A model generated the notes under the pieces. It was not told the DNA's origin. It did not search any database and was given only the letters and a program-made list of their open reading frames with translations. DNA of 64,000 nt from Lactuca virosa (taxonomy: Eukaryota; Streptophyta; Magnoliopsida; Asterales; Asteraceae), in assembly GCA_928212115.1 (NCBI GenBank), contig CAKMRJ010004445.1:83140176-83204175 (forward strand). Direction: 5' to 3'. Made by a program: the position numbers and the translations under genes. This document shows, one piece after another, positions 11,544-21,642 of this stretch (position 1 is the first letter of the stretch; each line of letters begins with the position of its first letter).

Positions 11544-12003
11544 GTAAGGTAGATATGTCATGATTTTCCTTGGAAAAAATGAAATGAAATTTAATTCCGT
11601 TCTTCTGAAATTTTGTATTTGGCAAAAATGATTTTCCTGTCCAGGCTGTTCTCTTTCATGTCTAAAGGCAGCATGTAATGATCTTCTCATTTATGTAACA
11701 AAGTTTCATATTTTTCCTAATTTATGCAGAATTGTTTTAGTAACTGTATTGAGGTTATTTTGAGCCAATGATTTCCATTTTTCTTATCTATTGATTTCTC
11801 AATAGATCTTTGTGGATGGTCTTTTTACCACTTAAAGTGCCTCCAAAGTTTCAAGCCTCATTACACCTGTCGGTATAAGTTGTACATTATGCATTAATAA
11901 AACAAACCTGACTTCTTAAACAGGTAAATTTTTATTCATTTATGGTTGAAATGTCTATAACGGCTTTCAGAGTTCTTCCTCAATACGCACCATTTTCACC
12001 TTG

Positions 12004-12198
12004 CTTATATGAAGTTCTTGATTATGGTAAAATAGGTTGCGTTGATGGATTACTTGGAAAATTTTATCAAAAACAAGGGATTCAGTATGAATATAGAAAA
12101 CTTATATGAAGTTCTTTATTTATGGTAAAATAGGTTGCGTTGATGGACTACTTGGAAAATTTTGTCAAAAACAAGGGATTCAATATGAATATAAAAAA
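12004..12198. repeat. 97-bp tandem duplication
   Basis: CTTATATGAAGTTCTT occurs at 12004 and 12101. Both copies then share GGTAAAATAGGTTGCGTTGA and ACAAGGGATTCA phrases. The copies differ at few sites, so the duplication is fairly young. Confidence 0.85.
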
Positions 12199-12417
12199 AG
12201 GCAATTGCAGGATCGATCACAGCTTTTGGCAGATATTCAAGCTGTTAAACTTACTCATGTTTTCAATTCTATTTGAATAACAATATATAACCATTGTAAC
12301 CTTTGTTTGGATTTATTGCAACAATAGCTAAAATTAACCAATGTTTCCATATTTGTTTCGGTCTTCTTTGATGTTTTTTGTGCGTATCCAACCCCGCAAA
12401 GCGCGGTTCTTCCCTAG

Positions 12418-13063
12418 TATATATTAAAATTGTTCAAAGTTAGGAATAGTGAACTTCATTGTTTTTTTTGTCAATTTTGCCCTTCATTCTTTAGTCATTT
12501 TGACATTTTTGGTCATTCCAATCAAAATTTTTATATTTTTTAGGAACCTTTTAATATTCAAAGTTTGGCCACAAAATTTTAAAGAATTGACAACTTTGGT
12601 CCCTTTTCTAAAAACTTGCTCATTCCAACCCTTTAATTCTTTAGCCATTTTGACACTTTTGGTCCTTACAGTCAAAACTTTTATATTTTTCATAAAAAAC
12701 ACAAAAAAACGGTCCGAGACTTTCTGCCGCCTGTCATTTTCTTCTTTTGGTATATTTTTTCTATATTCGTCTTCATATTTAATTTTTTTGTTTTTTCCTG
12801 CCTTCTATATATTCGTCTCCGTCTGTGAAAATTAGGGGTCGAATTATCTCACCTGCATCTTTTAACTAAAACGATATTCAAATCAGACGCACATGACCCA
12901 TTCGGAGCATGGACAACATATCTAGTTCAATGATTAATATTATAAAATGAACGAATATTTCTTTTGGACTTTAAATTATTTGATGATGCAATAACATATT
13001 AAATTATATATATATATATATATATAAGTTCAAATGAGAACCCCTAAAGGTTAAGAACCCTAA
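12418..13063. other. Intergenic with a diverged internal repeat
   Basis: Two related segments (about 12483-12541 and 12630-12695) share TTCTTTAG, CATTTTGACA and TTTTTATATTTTT phrases. The long frames on both strands here come from T-rich composition. A (TA)n tract lies at 13009-13024. No gene was seen. Confidence 0.5.
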
Positions 13064-13862
13064 GGTGTTGTTTGGTTCGCATAATATTGTCGAAGGAATT
13101 TGAATTGGAATTGGAAAAGGAATCTGTCAGGAATTTGAATCCAATTCTATATGTTGTTTGGTTGGCAGGAAATAGAATTGGAATTAATCAAATTCTGTTT
13201 GGTTCGCAGGAAATGGAATTGGAGTTCATGTAAAATGACATAATTACCCTTTTTGCCTGTTTTGCTTAATTTTACCTTGTTTTCTAACTTATAAGTAAAG
13301 ATATATTATGAAAATTATAAAAACAGTAAAATTATGGCGGTGGTGGCAGTGGTGGTGGGGGTAGTGGCTGTGGTGGCAGCGACAGTGGCGGGTGGTGGTG
13401 ATGGTGGCGGTGACATTGATTGTGGTGGCGGAAGTAATGGTGATGGTGGCAGTGGCAGCTGGTGGCGACAACGATAGCGGTGATGATGTTGGTGGTGGCA
13501 GTGGCGGCTGGTGGCGGTGGTGGTAGCGGCGATGGTGGCAGCGTTGGTAGTGGTGGTGGTGGTAGTGTTATTAGTGGTGGTGGTGGTGGTGGTGGTGGGT
13601 GGTGGTGGTCGGTGATAGTGGTGGTGGTGGTGGGTTTTCTGATAAGTACAAGGGCTATTTTTGTAATCTATCACTTTCCTTGATGAGAAGGAATGTTTTC
13701 CATCCAACTTTGGAAGGAATTCACTTTCCTCCATATGGTGGAAAGTTTATTTCATTTAGGAATCCTTTTCCCTCCTCTAAGTCCAACCAAACGCATGAAT
13801 TCGAGGGAATTGGAATCCTTTTCCCTCGAATTCCATTCCTTTCCTGCCAACCAAACGCACCC
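13064..13862. mobile_element. PIF/Harbinger (Tourist)-like MITE, about 800 bp
   Basis: The left end starts GGTGTTGTTTGGTTCGCA and the right end, on the opposite strand, GGGTGCGTTTGGTTGGCA. Both are flanked by TAA (13061-13063 and 13863-13865), the target duplication size and type of PIF/Harbinger elements. Subterminal parts repeat GGAATTGGAAT-type motifs and the right arm is roughly their complement. The centre (about 13330-13640) is an expanded GGT/GGC triplet array. No transposase is present. Its unusual length for a MITE comes mainly from that array. Confidence 0.65.
13330..13642. repeat. (GGT/GGC)n triplet-rich array
   Basis: About 310 bp of GGTGGTGGC-type triplets with GAT and AGT variants. 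It lies inside the MITE and gives false Gly- or Thr/His-rich frames on both strands. Confidence 0.9.
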
Positions 13863-13865
13863 TAA

Positions 13866-14665
13866 GAACCTCTAATTTTTAACTTAACATCAAATGAAAA
13901 CTTAAACTACAAAATAAGACATGGGTTATTTTTCTGGCATCCAAACACTCCCACTCACATTCAAAAAGCTCAAACACAAACCCTCCATCTATCATCATCA
14001 ACTACCACCATTGCCAACACCTACCGATGCCGCCATCCTAAACCGTTGCAGCCGCCGTTGACCGTCGTTGGTTTCGGTCATCATCACCATCATATTCCAG
14101 CATCATCTTTTTCTCTTTATTTTTTTTGGTGAAACACCACCAGATCTACATCAGATCTTGGATCTACATCAGATCTGGTGTGTTTGATGCATTTCAAGTC
14201 TAGATCTAATCCACCACCACATCAGATCTACTCCACCACTGATTTTCACCACCACTGATGTTCAGATCTGCGAGCTCTGATGACACATATTCCTCTCGCC
14301 TCCATCTCTTTTTCTCTTGATCTCCATGAAAGACCACTAGATCTGTTCAAATCTGGTCCACCACCACCTCTACCAACCATAGATGTATGTCTTCAACCTC
14401 CAAAACCCTTTGTTTTCATAAGATCTGAAGCGGTTCGGTCCAGATCTATGATCCCCGGTGTTAGATCTATGATTTTCGACATCAGATCTATGATTTTCGC
14501 TTATGGATCTATGATTTATGCCTTCAGATCTACGAGTTCTAACGAGATTGACGGACTAGGTCTGAGAACAATGTCAACTGCCACCACAACTACTGCATTG
14601 TCGCTCCGGTGTAGCACCACCAAATCAGCTCCATCTTTTTCTCTCTGATCTTTAGTGAAACAACA
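13866..14665. other. Intergenic with clustered AGATCT motifs
   Basis: No gene recognised. Between about 14140 and 14540 the palindrome AGATCT recurs about ten times, often as CAGATCTATGATTTTCG repeats of about 21-24 bp (14447-14530). A 122-codon plus frame (14280-14648) spans these repeats, so its SMI-rich product is probably an artefact. Confidence 0.45.
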
Positions 14666-16367
14666 CCATTTAGTCAAGTGTTGATACACCTGAAGATCCG
14701 AGCGACACAGATATCATTGAGCAAGAAGTAACTCAAAGAAGTGATGTCGATGAAAGGGAGACGTCACCTCCACAACTTCAAAGGACGGAAAGAATCTTAA
14801 AGCGTAGTCCCAAGTATGCTAATTCAGCCATTTTAGAAGACGGTGTTAAAAAGCCGGAGTCGTATGAAGAAGCATTTAAGAGTAAAGCTTGGAAGAAGGC
14901 AATGGAAGAAGAAGTTATAGCCTTAGAGCAGAATCAAACTTGGGAACTAGTACCAAGACCAAGAGATATAAAACCCATTTCATGCAAGTGGGTTTATAAA
15001 ATAAAGCGCCGACCAGATGGATCAATTGAAAGATACAAGGCTCATTTGGTGGCTCGAGGGTTCTCACAACAATATAGACTGGACTATGCTAAAACATTTA
15101 GTCCGGTGGCGAAGATAACTATTGTATGGGTGCTGCTAGCTCTTGCAGCTAGTAAAGACTGGAAATTATGGCAAATGGATGTGAAGAATGCATTCTCGCA
15201 TGGAGAATTGGACCGGGAGATCTACATGAACCAACCAAAGGGATTTGAGGATGCAGTTAATCCCAATCATGTGTACAAACTAAGAAAAGCTCTTTGTGGA
15301 TTGAAGTAGGCACCAAGAGCCTGGTATTGTAAGATTGCTGAATTTCTTACCCAAAGTGGTTATTCAATTGCACATGCAGACTCGAGCTTATTTATCAAAG
15401 AAAAGGAAGGGAAGTTGGTAATTGTGTTGGTCTATGTGGATGACTTGATCTTCAATGGGTATGACGAAAGAGAAATCCATCAAACAAGAGAAAATCTATT
15501 GGTGTGATTCCAAATGAAAGAGTTGGGGGAGCTTAAACACTTCTTAGGGCTAGAAGTTGATGATATAAAAGAAGGGCTGTTCCTCTTCCAACAAAAGTAT
15601 ACAAGAGATATACTTCAAAAGTTTGGCTTGTTGGAGTGTAAGGCAATATCAACACCAATAGAGCCAAATGCCAAGATATATGATCATGAAGGAAAATAGT
15701 TGGACGATGGAACGATGTATCGACAACTAGTAGGTAGTCTTATCTACCTAACTTTATCTCGAACTGACATTGCTTATGCAGTTGAAGTTATGAGTCAATA
15801 CATGCAAAGTCCGAAGAAATCTCCTTTGGATGCTGCCCGACGGATCTTGAGATATGTCAAAGGTACAATTGACTATGGTCTCTTGTATAAAAGAGGAGAA
15901 GACTGCAAGTTGGTTAGATATTGTGATGCTAACTATGCAGGAGACCATGATATCCGAAGATCAACCACTGGGTATATGTTTAAGCTCGGGTCGAGACCAA
16001 TATCATGGTCAACCACGAAAGCGGAGTACAAAGTAGCGGCCATAGCAGCTCAAGAAAGTACATGGTAGGTACTCCTAATGGAGGACTTACATCACAAAGT
16101 TGACTATGTGCTACCACTTCACTGCGACAACGAATCTGCAATTCAGCTGGCAGAAAATCCAATATTTCATGCTAGAACAAAGCATGTGGAAGTGAATTAT
16201 CACTTTATCGAGAGAAAGTCTTGAAGGTAGAAATTGAGATGCGACAAATCAAGACCGATGACCAAATAGCAGACTTGTTCACGAAAGGGTCGAGTACTGG
16301 AAAATGTGAAGGTTTTCGCTGTCAGCTTAACATCATACGAAGAATGGGGGCTAGTGCTAAGGGGGAG
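14666..16367 (+). pseudogene. Ty1/copia pol remnant (reverse transcriptase and RNase H)
   Basis: One plus-strand frame encodes the end of a copia polyprotein. It runs from KSKAWKKAMEEEV, the start of the RVT_2 domain, through CKWVYKIKRRPDG, RLDYAKTFSPVAK and DVKNAFSHGELDREIYM to the catalytic VYVDD (near 15436-15450). RNase H follows with CDANYAGD, STTGYMF and KTKHVEVNYHF-type motifs. The frame is broken by stops at 15307, 15505, 15697 and 16066, and by a frameshift near 16215. Integrase, protease and gag are missing, as is the 5' LTR, so the element is 5'-truncated at about 14666. The pol end is followed by a polypurine tract AAGGGGGAG and the 3' LTR. Confidence 0.9.
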
Positions 16368-16846
16368 TGTTAAAGATCATCACTAGCCCAATAGAACAAA
16401 TATTATCTAGAAGACTTTAGCTTGTTCTAGAATGCTCTAGAATATTCTAGAACATTATGGAAGACTATGGAAGACTCTGGAATATACCGGAAGAGTCTAG
16501 AATACTCTAGAACGACATAGAAGACCCTGGAAGGTTATGGATCATTTTATAAGACATTGGAGCATCCTAGACCTCTCCAGAACATGGTAGAACATTCTAG
16601 AAACATATGGAAGCTTATAGAGTTTGTCAGATAGTTCTAGAGTTATCTAGTGAGTAGTTAGTATATACTAGTATCTAGAACCTTTCTAAGAGGCCTATAA
16701 ATAGGTGTGGAGTTCATTTGCTCTAAACCATCCAAGAAAAGCCTCAAATAAAGCAAAGTGTGTAGTAGTCTCTCAAAGTGTAAATTTTTCTTAAGTGGTC
16801 TTAATAAAAGTATTGTTGTTTCCCACACAAAGAGTCGTGTTCAACA
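16368..16846 (+). repeat. Copia 3' LTR (479 bp)
   Basis: The LTR starts TGTTAAAG directly after the polypurine tract (16359-16367) and ends TTCAACA, giving TGTT/AACA inverted ends. A TATA box (TATAAATA, 16696-16703) follows many TCTAGAA motifs. No second copy is present in the window, so the end at 16846 rests on the inverted termini. Confidence 0.7.
16425..16452 (+). promoter_or_regulatory. Heat-shock element cluster in the copia LTR
   Basis: TTCnnGAA at 16425-16432 is followed by GAAnnTTCnnGAA at 16440-16452, a perfect three-unit heat-shock element. Another TTCTAGAA lies at 16595-16602, and single TAGAA units recur through the U3 region. All are upstream of the TATA box. HSF proteins bind alternating nGAAn units, and the heat-activated copia element ONSEN of Arabidopsis has such sites in its LTR. 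Function here is inferred. Confidence 0.6.
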
Positions 16847-19440
16847 AGTTATTTGTTTCATTATATTTCTACCAATTACAAAAATATCAATGCCAAATTT
16901 CAAACATCATTACCAAGAATAAAACAAATAACAAACCATGGTTTATTATAAAACTCAAACCATTGATGTTTATCAACAATACAAGTAGTATCACCCACAA
17001 GGCTACAACTATCTTAAAATCCTTACTCTATGACGCAACAAACACATTAACAATTTCACTCGATGATCGAATAAACCCTAAAAGATAAAATCTCAGATAG
17101 TTCATTCCAACCCAAATTTTGTGTTGTTGGATACTCTTGCTGATGAAGCCCAGGAAAATATGATTGAAGCTTTGTAAAAATTAGGAAGAACCTATTAGAA
17201 TATTTGTCTAAAAGTTAGCATTAATGGGAAGATTTCATTTCCCCTCATTTCTCTATTAAGTCATTATTTCTGCAATGAATAAAAAAGGAACATCCATATA
17301 TAGCTTATCAGATAAAGGCATGTCCTCATTAAGTCCATTAAGTCATTGTAGTATGAGAGATGGGCCCGATTATAACATTGTCTTTTAATTTTTTTTTCCT
17401 ATTAGGACATTGTATTTGAAGGGAAATTAGTAGCAATGTGTAGAATTTTCAAAGTCCAATGGTTTAATAGGAAGAAATAAAAGTACAATGCTATAATAAA
17501 CAAATCAATGGAAGTACGTTGCCACTTTTTGCATTTAAACCAAATATTTTTTGGTATAATCTAACATCATTTAGCAGTGTCAGGTTAAAAGTATAATTCT
17601 TGCCCCTCCTCTGTAATCATAAGCATAAAAAACCATTACTAGCCTTTTTTAAACGGGTTTATTTCCGTAATTTACGCTTCATCTGCCTCTACTGACGACT
17701 ATTTCAATGTGGGGACATAATCTTCTAAAGTTTCAACAAACAATGCCCCTTGTTAAAAGGCGAGAATAATCAATAATTCATTAAACATAGAAACTGCATT
17801 CAAATCAGCTATTTTTCTTAAGTAATTAAATATTTGGTGAGGACCTGCATCTTTATTTGGACCGGTCAACACAAGGAATGATATGTATGATAATCACATA
17901 GGGCTTAGCTTCTGATAAGGAATCATAGTTGAAAATATTTCATAGAATTATAAAGGATATTTCTTGCATTCAACCTTGCTCTTGTAATAAGAAGAAATGA
18001 AAGTAGTTCAAATTTACCAACTTCTGATCACACAAATAATAATATATTATGGACGAAAACATAACTTTAATTTCATAATTTTCAAAAAGGATAATGAACA
18101 GTTTGGACAACTTACTAACAAATAAAATAGAACGAAGTTTACATTGATGAAATACATGTCTAGAAATCCTTTATTACTTCAGCAACCTGCAAAATTGAGT
18201 TCATCATTGTAACATTAAAAAGATTTAGTAAATCTTGATCAGTATAATCCAAAGTGAATGAATCTCATCAAGAAATTCAGGCACGTAGTCTTGTTGTTGG
18301 GTTTCACAAAGGATGTACATGGATATAGTAAAATCCAAATAGTTTAGAAAAAACATTATCCTCAACACTTATGTATTTGTATCTATATGGATGCGATATG
18401 GATATAAAAAATTTATAGAGAAAAAAATTCTGTATGAAAAGTAAAATATTGTTCACAATGATGCTGACGAACACCAACTGAAAAGTAATCTAATGATAAA
18501 GAGAAGGAAAATGAATGCAATGCTGTTTAAGGAAAACTCAAAGAATATGTATATCCTCAACACTACAATGGTGGCAGAGAATCTGTGGATATCTTTTCAT
18601 TGGGGAATTTTGTCGAACACTTGGTGTTCATAGAAAAGAGAGGGTTCATCACTACTTCCCTGATCAATTTGTTGTTGCAAAGCATTACCACATTAAAAAA
18701 AAGACTTATGACATAACAAAAAAAGGTAAAATTAGCATCATAAAGAAAACCAATATTACATAAATGAATAAACTATAGGTGACCTGATAAGATCACCATT
18801 AAAGAAACAAAGCTTCTCGTGGCTCATGCCTCAAGGCTAAACCGAAAAAAAATAGTTAACAGTACTTCAAAAACTCAATTGCATCGTCATCAAAGACTTT
18901 AATCTATCAAAGAGGCAGCGATCGTGAGTTGAAAACAAAGACGCACAACGACAGAAAGGTTTTTCTTTGCTCGTCACTGAATTTAGAAAAAACAGTTAGC
19001 TCCTTTATATTTGGGATAATAACAAAAAAGACCCTATGCATTGGTTTTTTTTCGGATTAAACCACAACTTTATTTTTCTTACAGAGAAAGCCTTTAGATT
19101 TGACCACAAATTTTTCCGGATTAAACCACATCTTTGTCCTTGTGTGTTTGGGTCTTATGGAGAATTTCATAGAGCTCCAACAACTTGGTTTGGAATGTAC
19201 AAACTTAATGATTTGACCTATGTTTCTTTATAGAGATTAAACATGTGATATCAACCGAATTGGTGATTTATTTTAATCGGCGTTGTTTGGTTATATTTTG
19301 AAGTTGTTCCTTGGTCACAATATTATTCATGCTACTAGAAAGGATGTTAGAGTGAAAGTGGAGGAATGCAATAATTTAGGGTATGTTTTGCAAATTGCAC
19401 CTATAATTGTTACTAAGATTTATTATATATTTTTTGCATT
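16847..19440. other. Intergenic, nothing recognised
   Basis: About 2.6 kb of AT-rich sequence with no long conserved frame, terminal repeats or tRNA. Open frames at 16795-17088, 18515-18763 and 19036-19233 show no family features I recognise. Confidence 0.4.
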
Positions 19441-19445
19441 ATGAC

Positions 19446-21626
19446 TGTAACATACACGTTTTGAAATCGTGTTTTAAGTAAATGATATTATGAAATATTA
19501 TATAATTATGAGTATTGAGTTCTAACGGATAGTTTTTACTAGAAAAGAAGTAAAACTATGTTTAGAATCAATCGGAAAATATTGGAAGTCTTATGAGATT
19601 CCAATTAAAAGACAAATATCGAAATTTAACGAAAATATAAAATTTTAAATAAGTAAAATTTTATTATTGAAAGTTGTAAAGAACCTCGTTAGAAATATTT
19701 AGGCGAAAACCTCATCGAAATCCGAGTTATAACGAAGAAGTTATGACCAATCGAAGATCCGCGACAAAACCGGCATGACGCCGAATGACGTAAAAAGTGA
19801 GTTTTTGATAAACTACTTTTTAACCTTAGTGATCTAAATGAAAGTCGTAGTATTTGTTAAACCGAGAATTTTGATAAAAAGAACGCAAAAATCTGACTTT
19901 GTATGAGGAAGTTATGATTTTTCTAAGTTTCAGCTTAACAGTAGACAGCTAAAAACTCGAATTTTAGATCGAGTGATTTTTAGCCAAAACAACCTAAACG
20001 AGAATTGAAGATCTCGTCAATAGTAGTACAACGGTAAAAAGACTGACGAAAACGGACGTCAGATAAAGAAGTTATGAATTTTTAACGGATTTTCCTGCCC
20101 CTGTCTGTTAAAAATAATAATATTAAAAATAAATCAAAATTAACCGACAAAGTCTAAACGAAAGTCGTAGAACATAAGTTTCCCTACGCGTGCATATAAA
20201 GAACGTCAAAAACGGAGCCCGTATGAGAAAGTTGTGGATTTTAGAAGATTGGGGCACAATTTTCGAGAATTTTCGCATGAATAGTGCCGGCCACGTGACC
20301 TCGCATGAACAGTAGCCGCGTGTCGCTTCCGGATTCGACCGAAGTCGCAGCCAACCGGCGTCCAACGCCACCTCGCCCCGTGTCGCGTCCGAGCTCGCAT
20401 AGTTGTCGCGCCCGAGGCCTGCAACGTGTCCGACGCGTGTCTCTCCCTCGCTGCTGCTGACTCGCCCTTCTGATCGGCCGACTTCGGATCTCACCCTATA
20501 AATAGGAGGGCTGCGAACCCTCCCGAGTAAAATGGGAAATTAGCCATTTTCACCCCCTTTTTAATATTTTTATTATTTTGACTTCCCCGAAGCCCCGATA
20601 TTATTTCCAACGCCCGAAACACGCCCCGAAGTGCCCGAGAAGCCCGAAAAATTTATCTTTTCAGTTTTGAAGCTCTACCTTCGCAGAGCCCGGTTTTCAA
20701 TAAATCTCCCGGTTTTCAACGAAGGAAGTTATATTTAGAGCCGAAGACTTCCCAATTTACTATTTTTACCCCCGGTTATTTCATGGTGAGTTTAATATAT
20801 AGGAACAATTGTATGTTATGTGTTATATGTGCTATGTGCTTGTCAGTGTTATTATTCCGAGTTCTTTTCCCGTGTTATTTTTACTCCCTATTTTTAATAG
20901 CAAAGTAATACCTTTGACCATGTGATCAGTGAAAGGACTTAGATTCACATTGGTACTGGTATGTAGCATTTGGCCATGTAGAACATGTCTCCGTAGGAGA
21001 ATGACTTCTATTCTATGGTATTGGCAGAGGGTTAGACAGGGCTATAAGCCTGAAATCTACCAAAATGTTAATCCGAAGTTGTATGTCTTCTGTGCCATTT
21101 GGGTTAAAGCTTTATTGATGTATATCAAGTATGGAAATTGTTATGTCTCATTGATTGTATATCTTTGAATCAAATCAATGATTGATATGGAAAGTTTGTC
21201 TCATGATTCACATATGCCTTTGTTGTTCCTTGTCCCTCTTTGCTTCTGCCATATTGAATTATATATATGACATAACGTTATATTGTATCTATTATTGAAC
21301 TCAGTAAGCGTCACCGCTTACCCCTCTCAGTGTTTAACAATTGCAGGAGATAAGTAACCAGTATGGTTATATACTATCGGAAGATGTAGAATAGTTTTTA
21401 CTATTACTTTTGTATTTCGGTTTATGTTTGTATAAAATTACAATATCCTGGGTAGTTTTGTAAAATATTAAAACTTAGTCGGTTTGTATCCGGTCTTTTT
21501 TAATCACTTTATCAATGTAAAATATTGTTTTATAAATATGCATGTAGCATGTTTTGGAGTAACAATTGTCAAGTATGAAAGTTTGGATCTTTCAGAAATA
21601 TGAAAGTTTAGAAAGAGGTTCTTTCA
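19446..21626 (+). repeat. Gypsy 1 5' LTR
   Basis: The LTR is 2.18 kb. It contains a GC-rich segment (about 20285-20490), a TATA box (TATAAATAGG at 20499) and four diverged modules, each with a GAAGTTATGA-like motif (19740, 19911, 20071, 20231). It lacks about 9 bp near its start that the 3' copy has. Confidence 0.95.
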
Positions 21627-21630
21627 CTCA

Positions 21631-21642
21631 TGGTATCAGAGC
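21631..21642 (+). other. Gypsy 1 primer binding site
   Basis: TGGTATCAGAGC is complementary to the 3' end of plant initiator methionine tRNA and lies directly downstream of the 5' LTR. Confidence 0.9.

Larger units (their letters stand above)
9321..12417 (+). mobile_element. Putative Helitron 2 with captured gene fragments
   Basis: The 3' end has a hairpin (CCGC, loop, GCGG at about 12394-12406) about 7 bp before CTAG (12414-12417) followed by T, the usual Helitron terminus. Upstream in the same orientation lie exons of at least one host gene with introns and splice sites kept (MED17), plus another exon-like block. Capture of intron-containing gene pieces in the element's own orientation is typical of plant Helitrons. 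The 5' end was not found; 9321 is only the end of the preceding TA tract. No transposase is present. Confidence 0.45.

Noticed and set aside
13315..13734. Thr/His/Pro-rich minus-strand protein of 139 codons
   Set aside because: It is the complement of the GGT/GGC triplet array within a MITE.
14280..14648. 122-codon plus-strand frame as a small gene
   Set aside because: Its centre is a tandem AGATCTATGATT repeat, and I recognise no domain, splice context or family.
18515..18763. 82-codon plus frame as a small gene
   Set aside because: The Lys-rich end is low-complexity. No homologous motif or supporting neighbours were seen.
21631..21642. Possible tRNA remnant
   Set aside because: It is only the 12-bp primer binding site next to an LTR. 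No cloverleaf or other tRNA sequence surrounds it.
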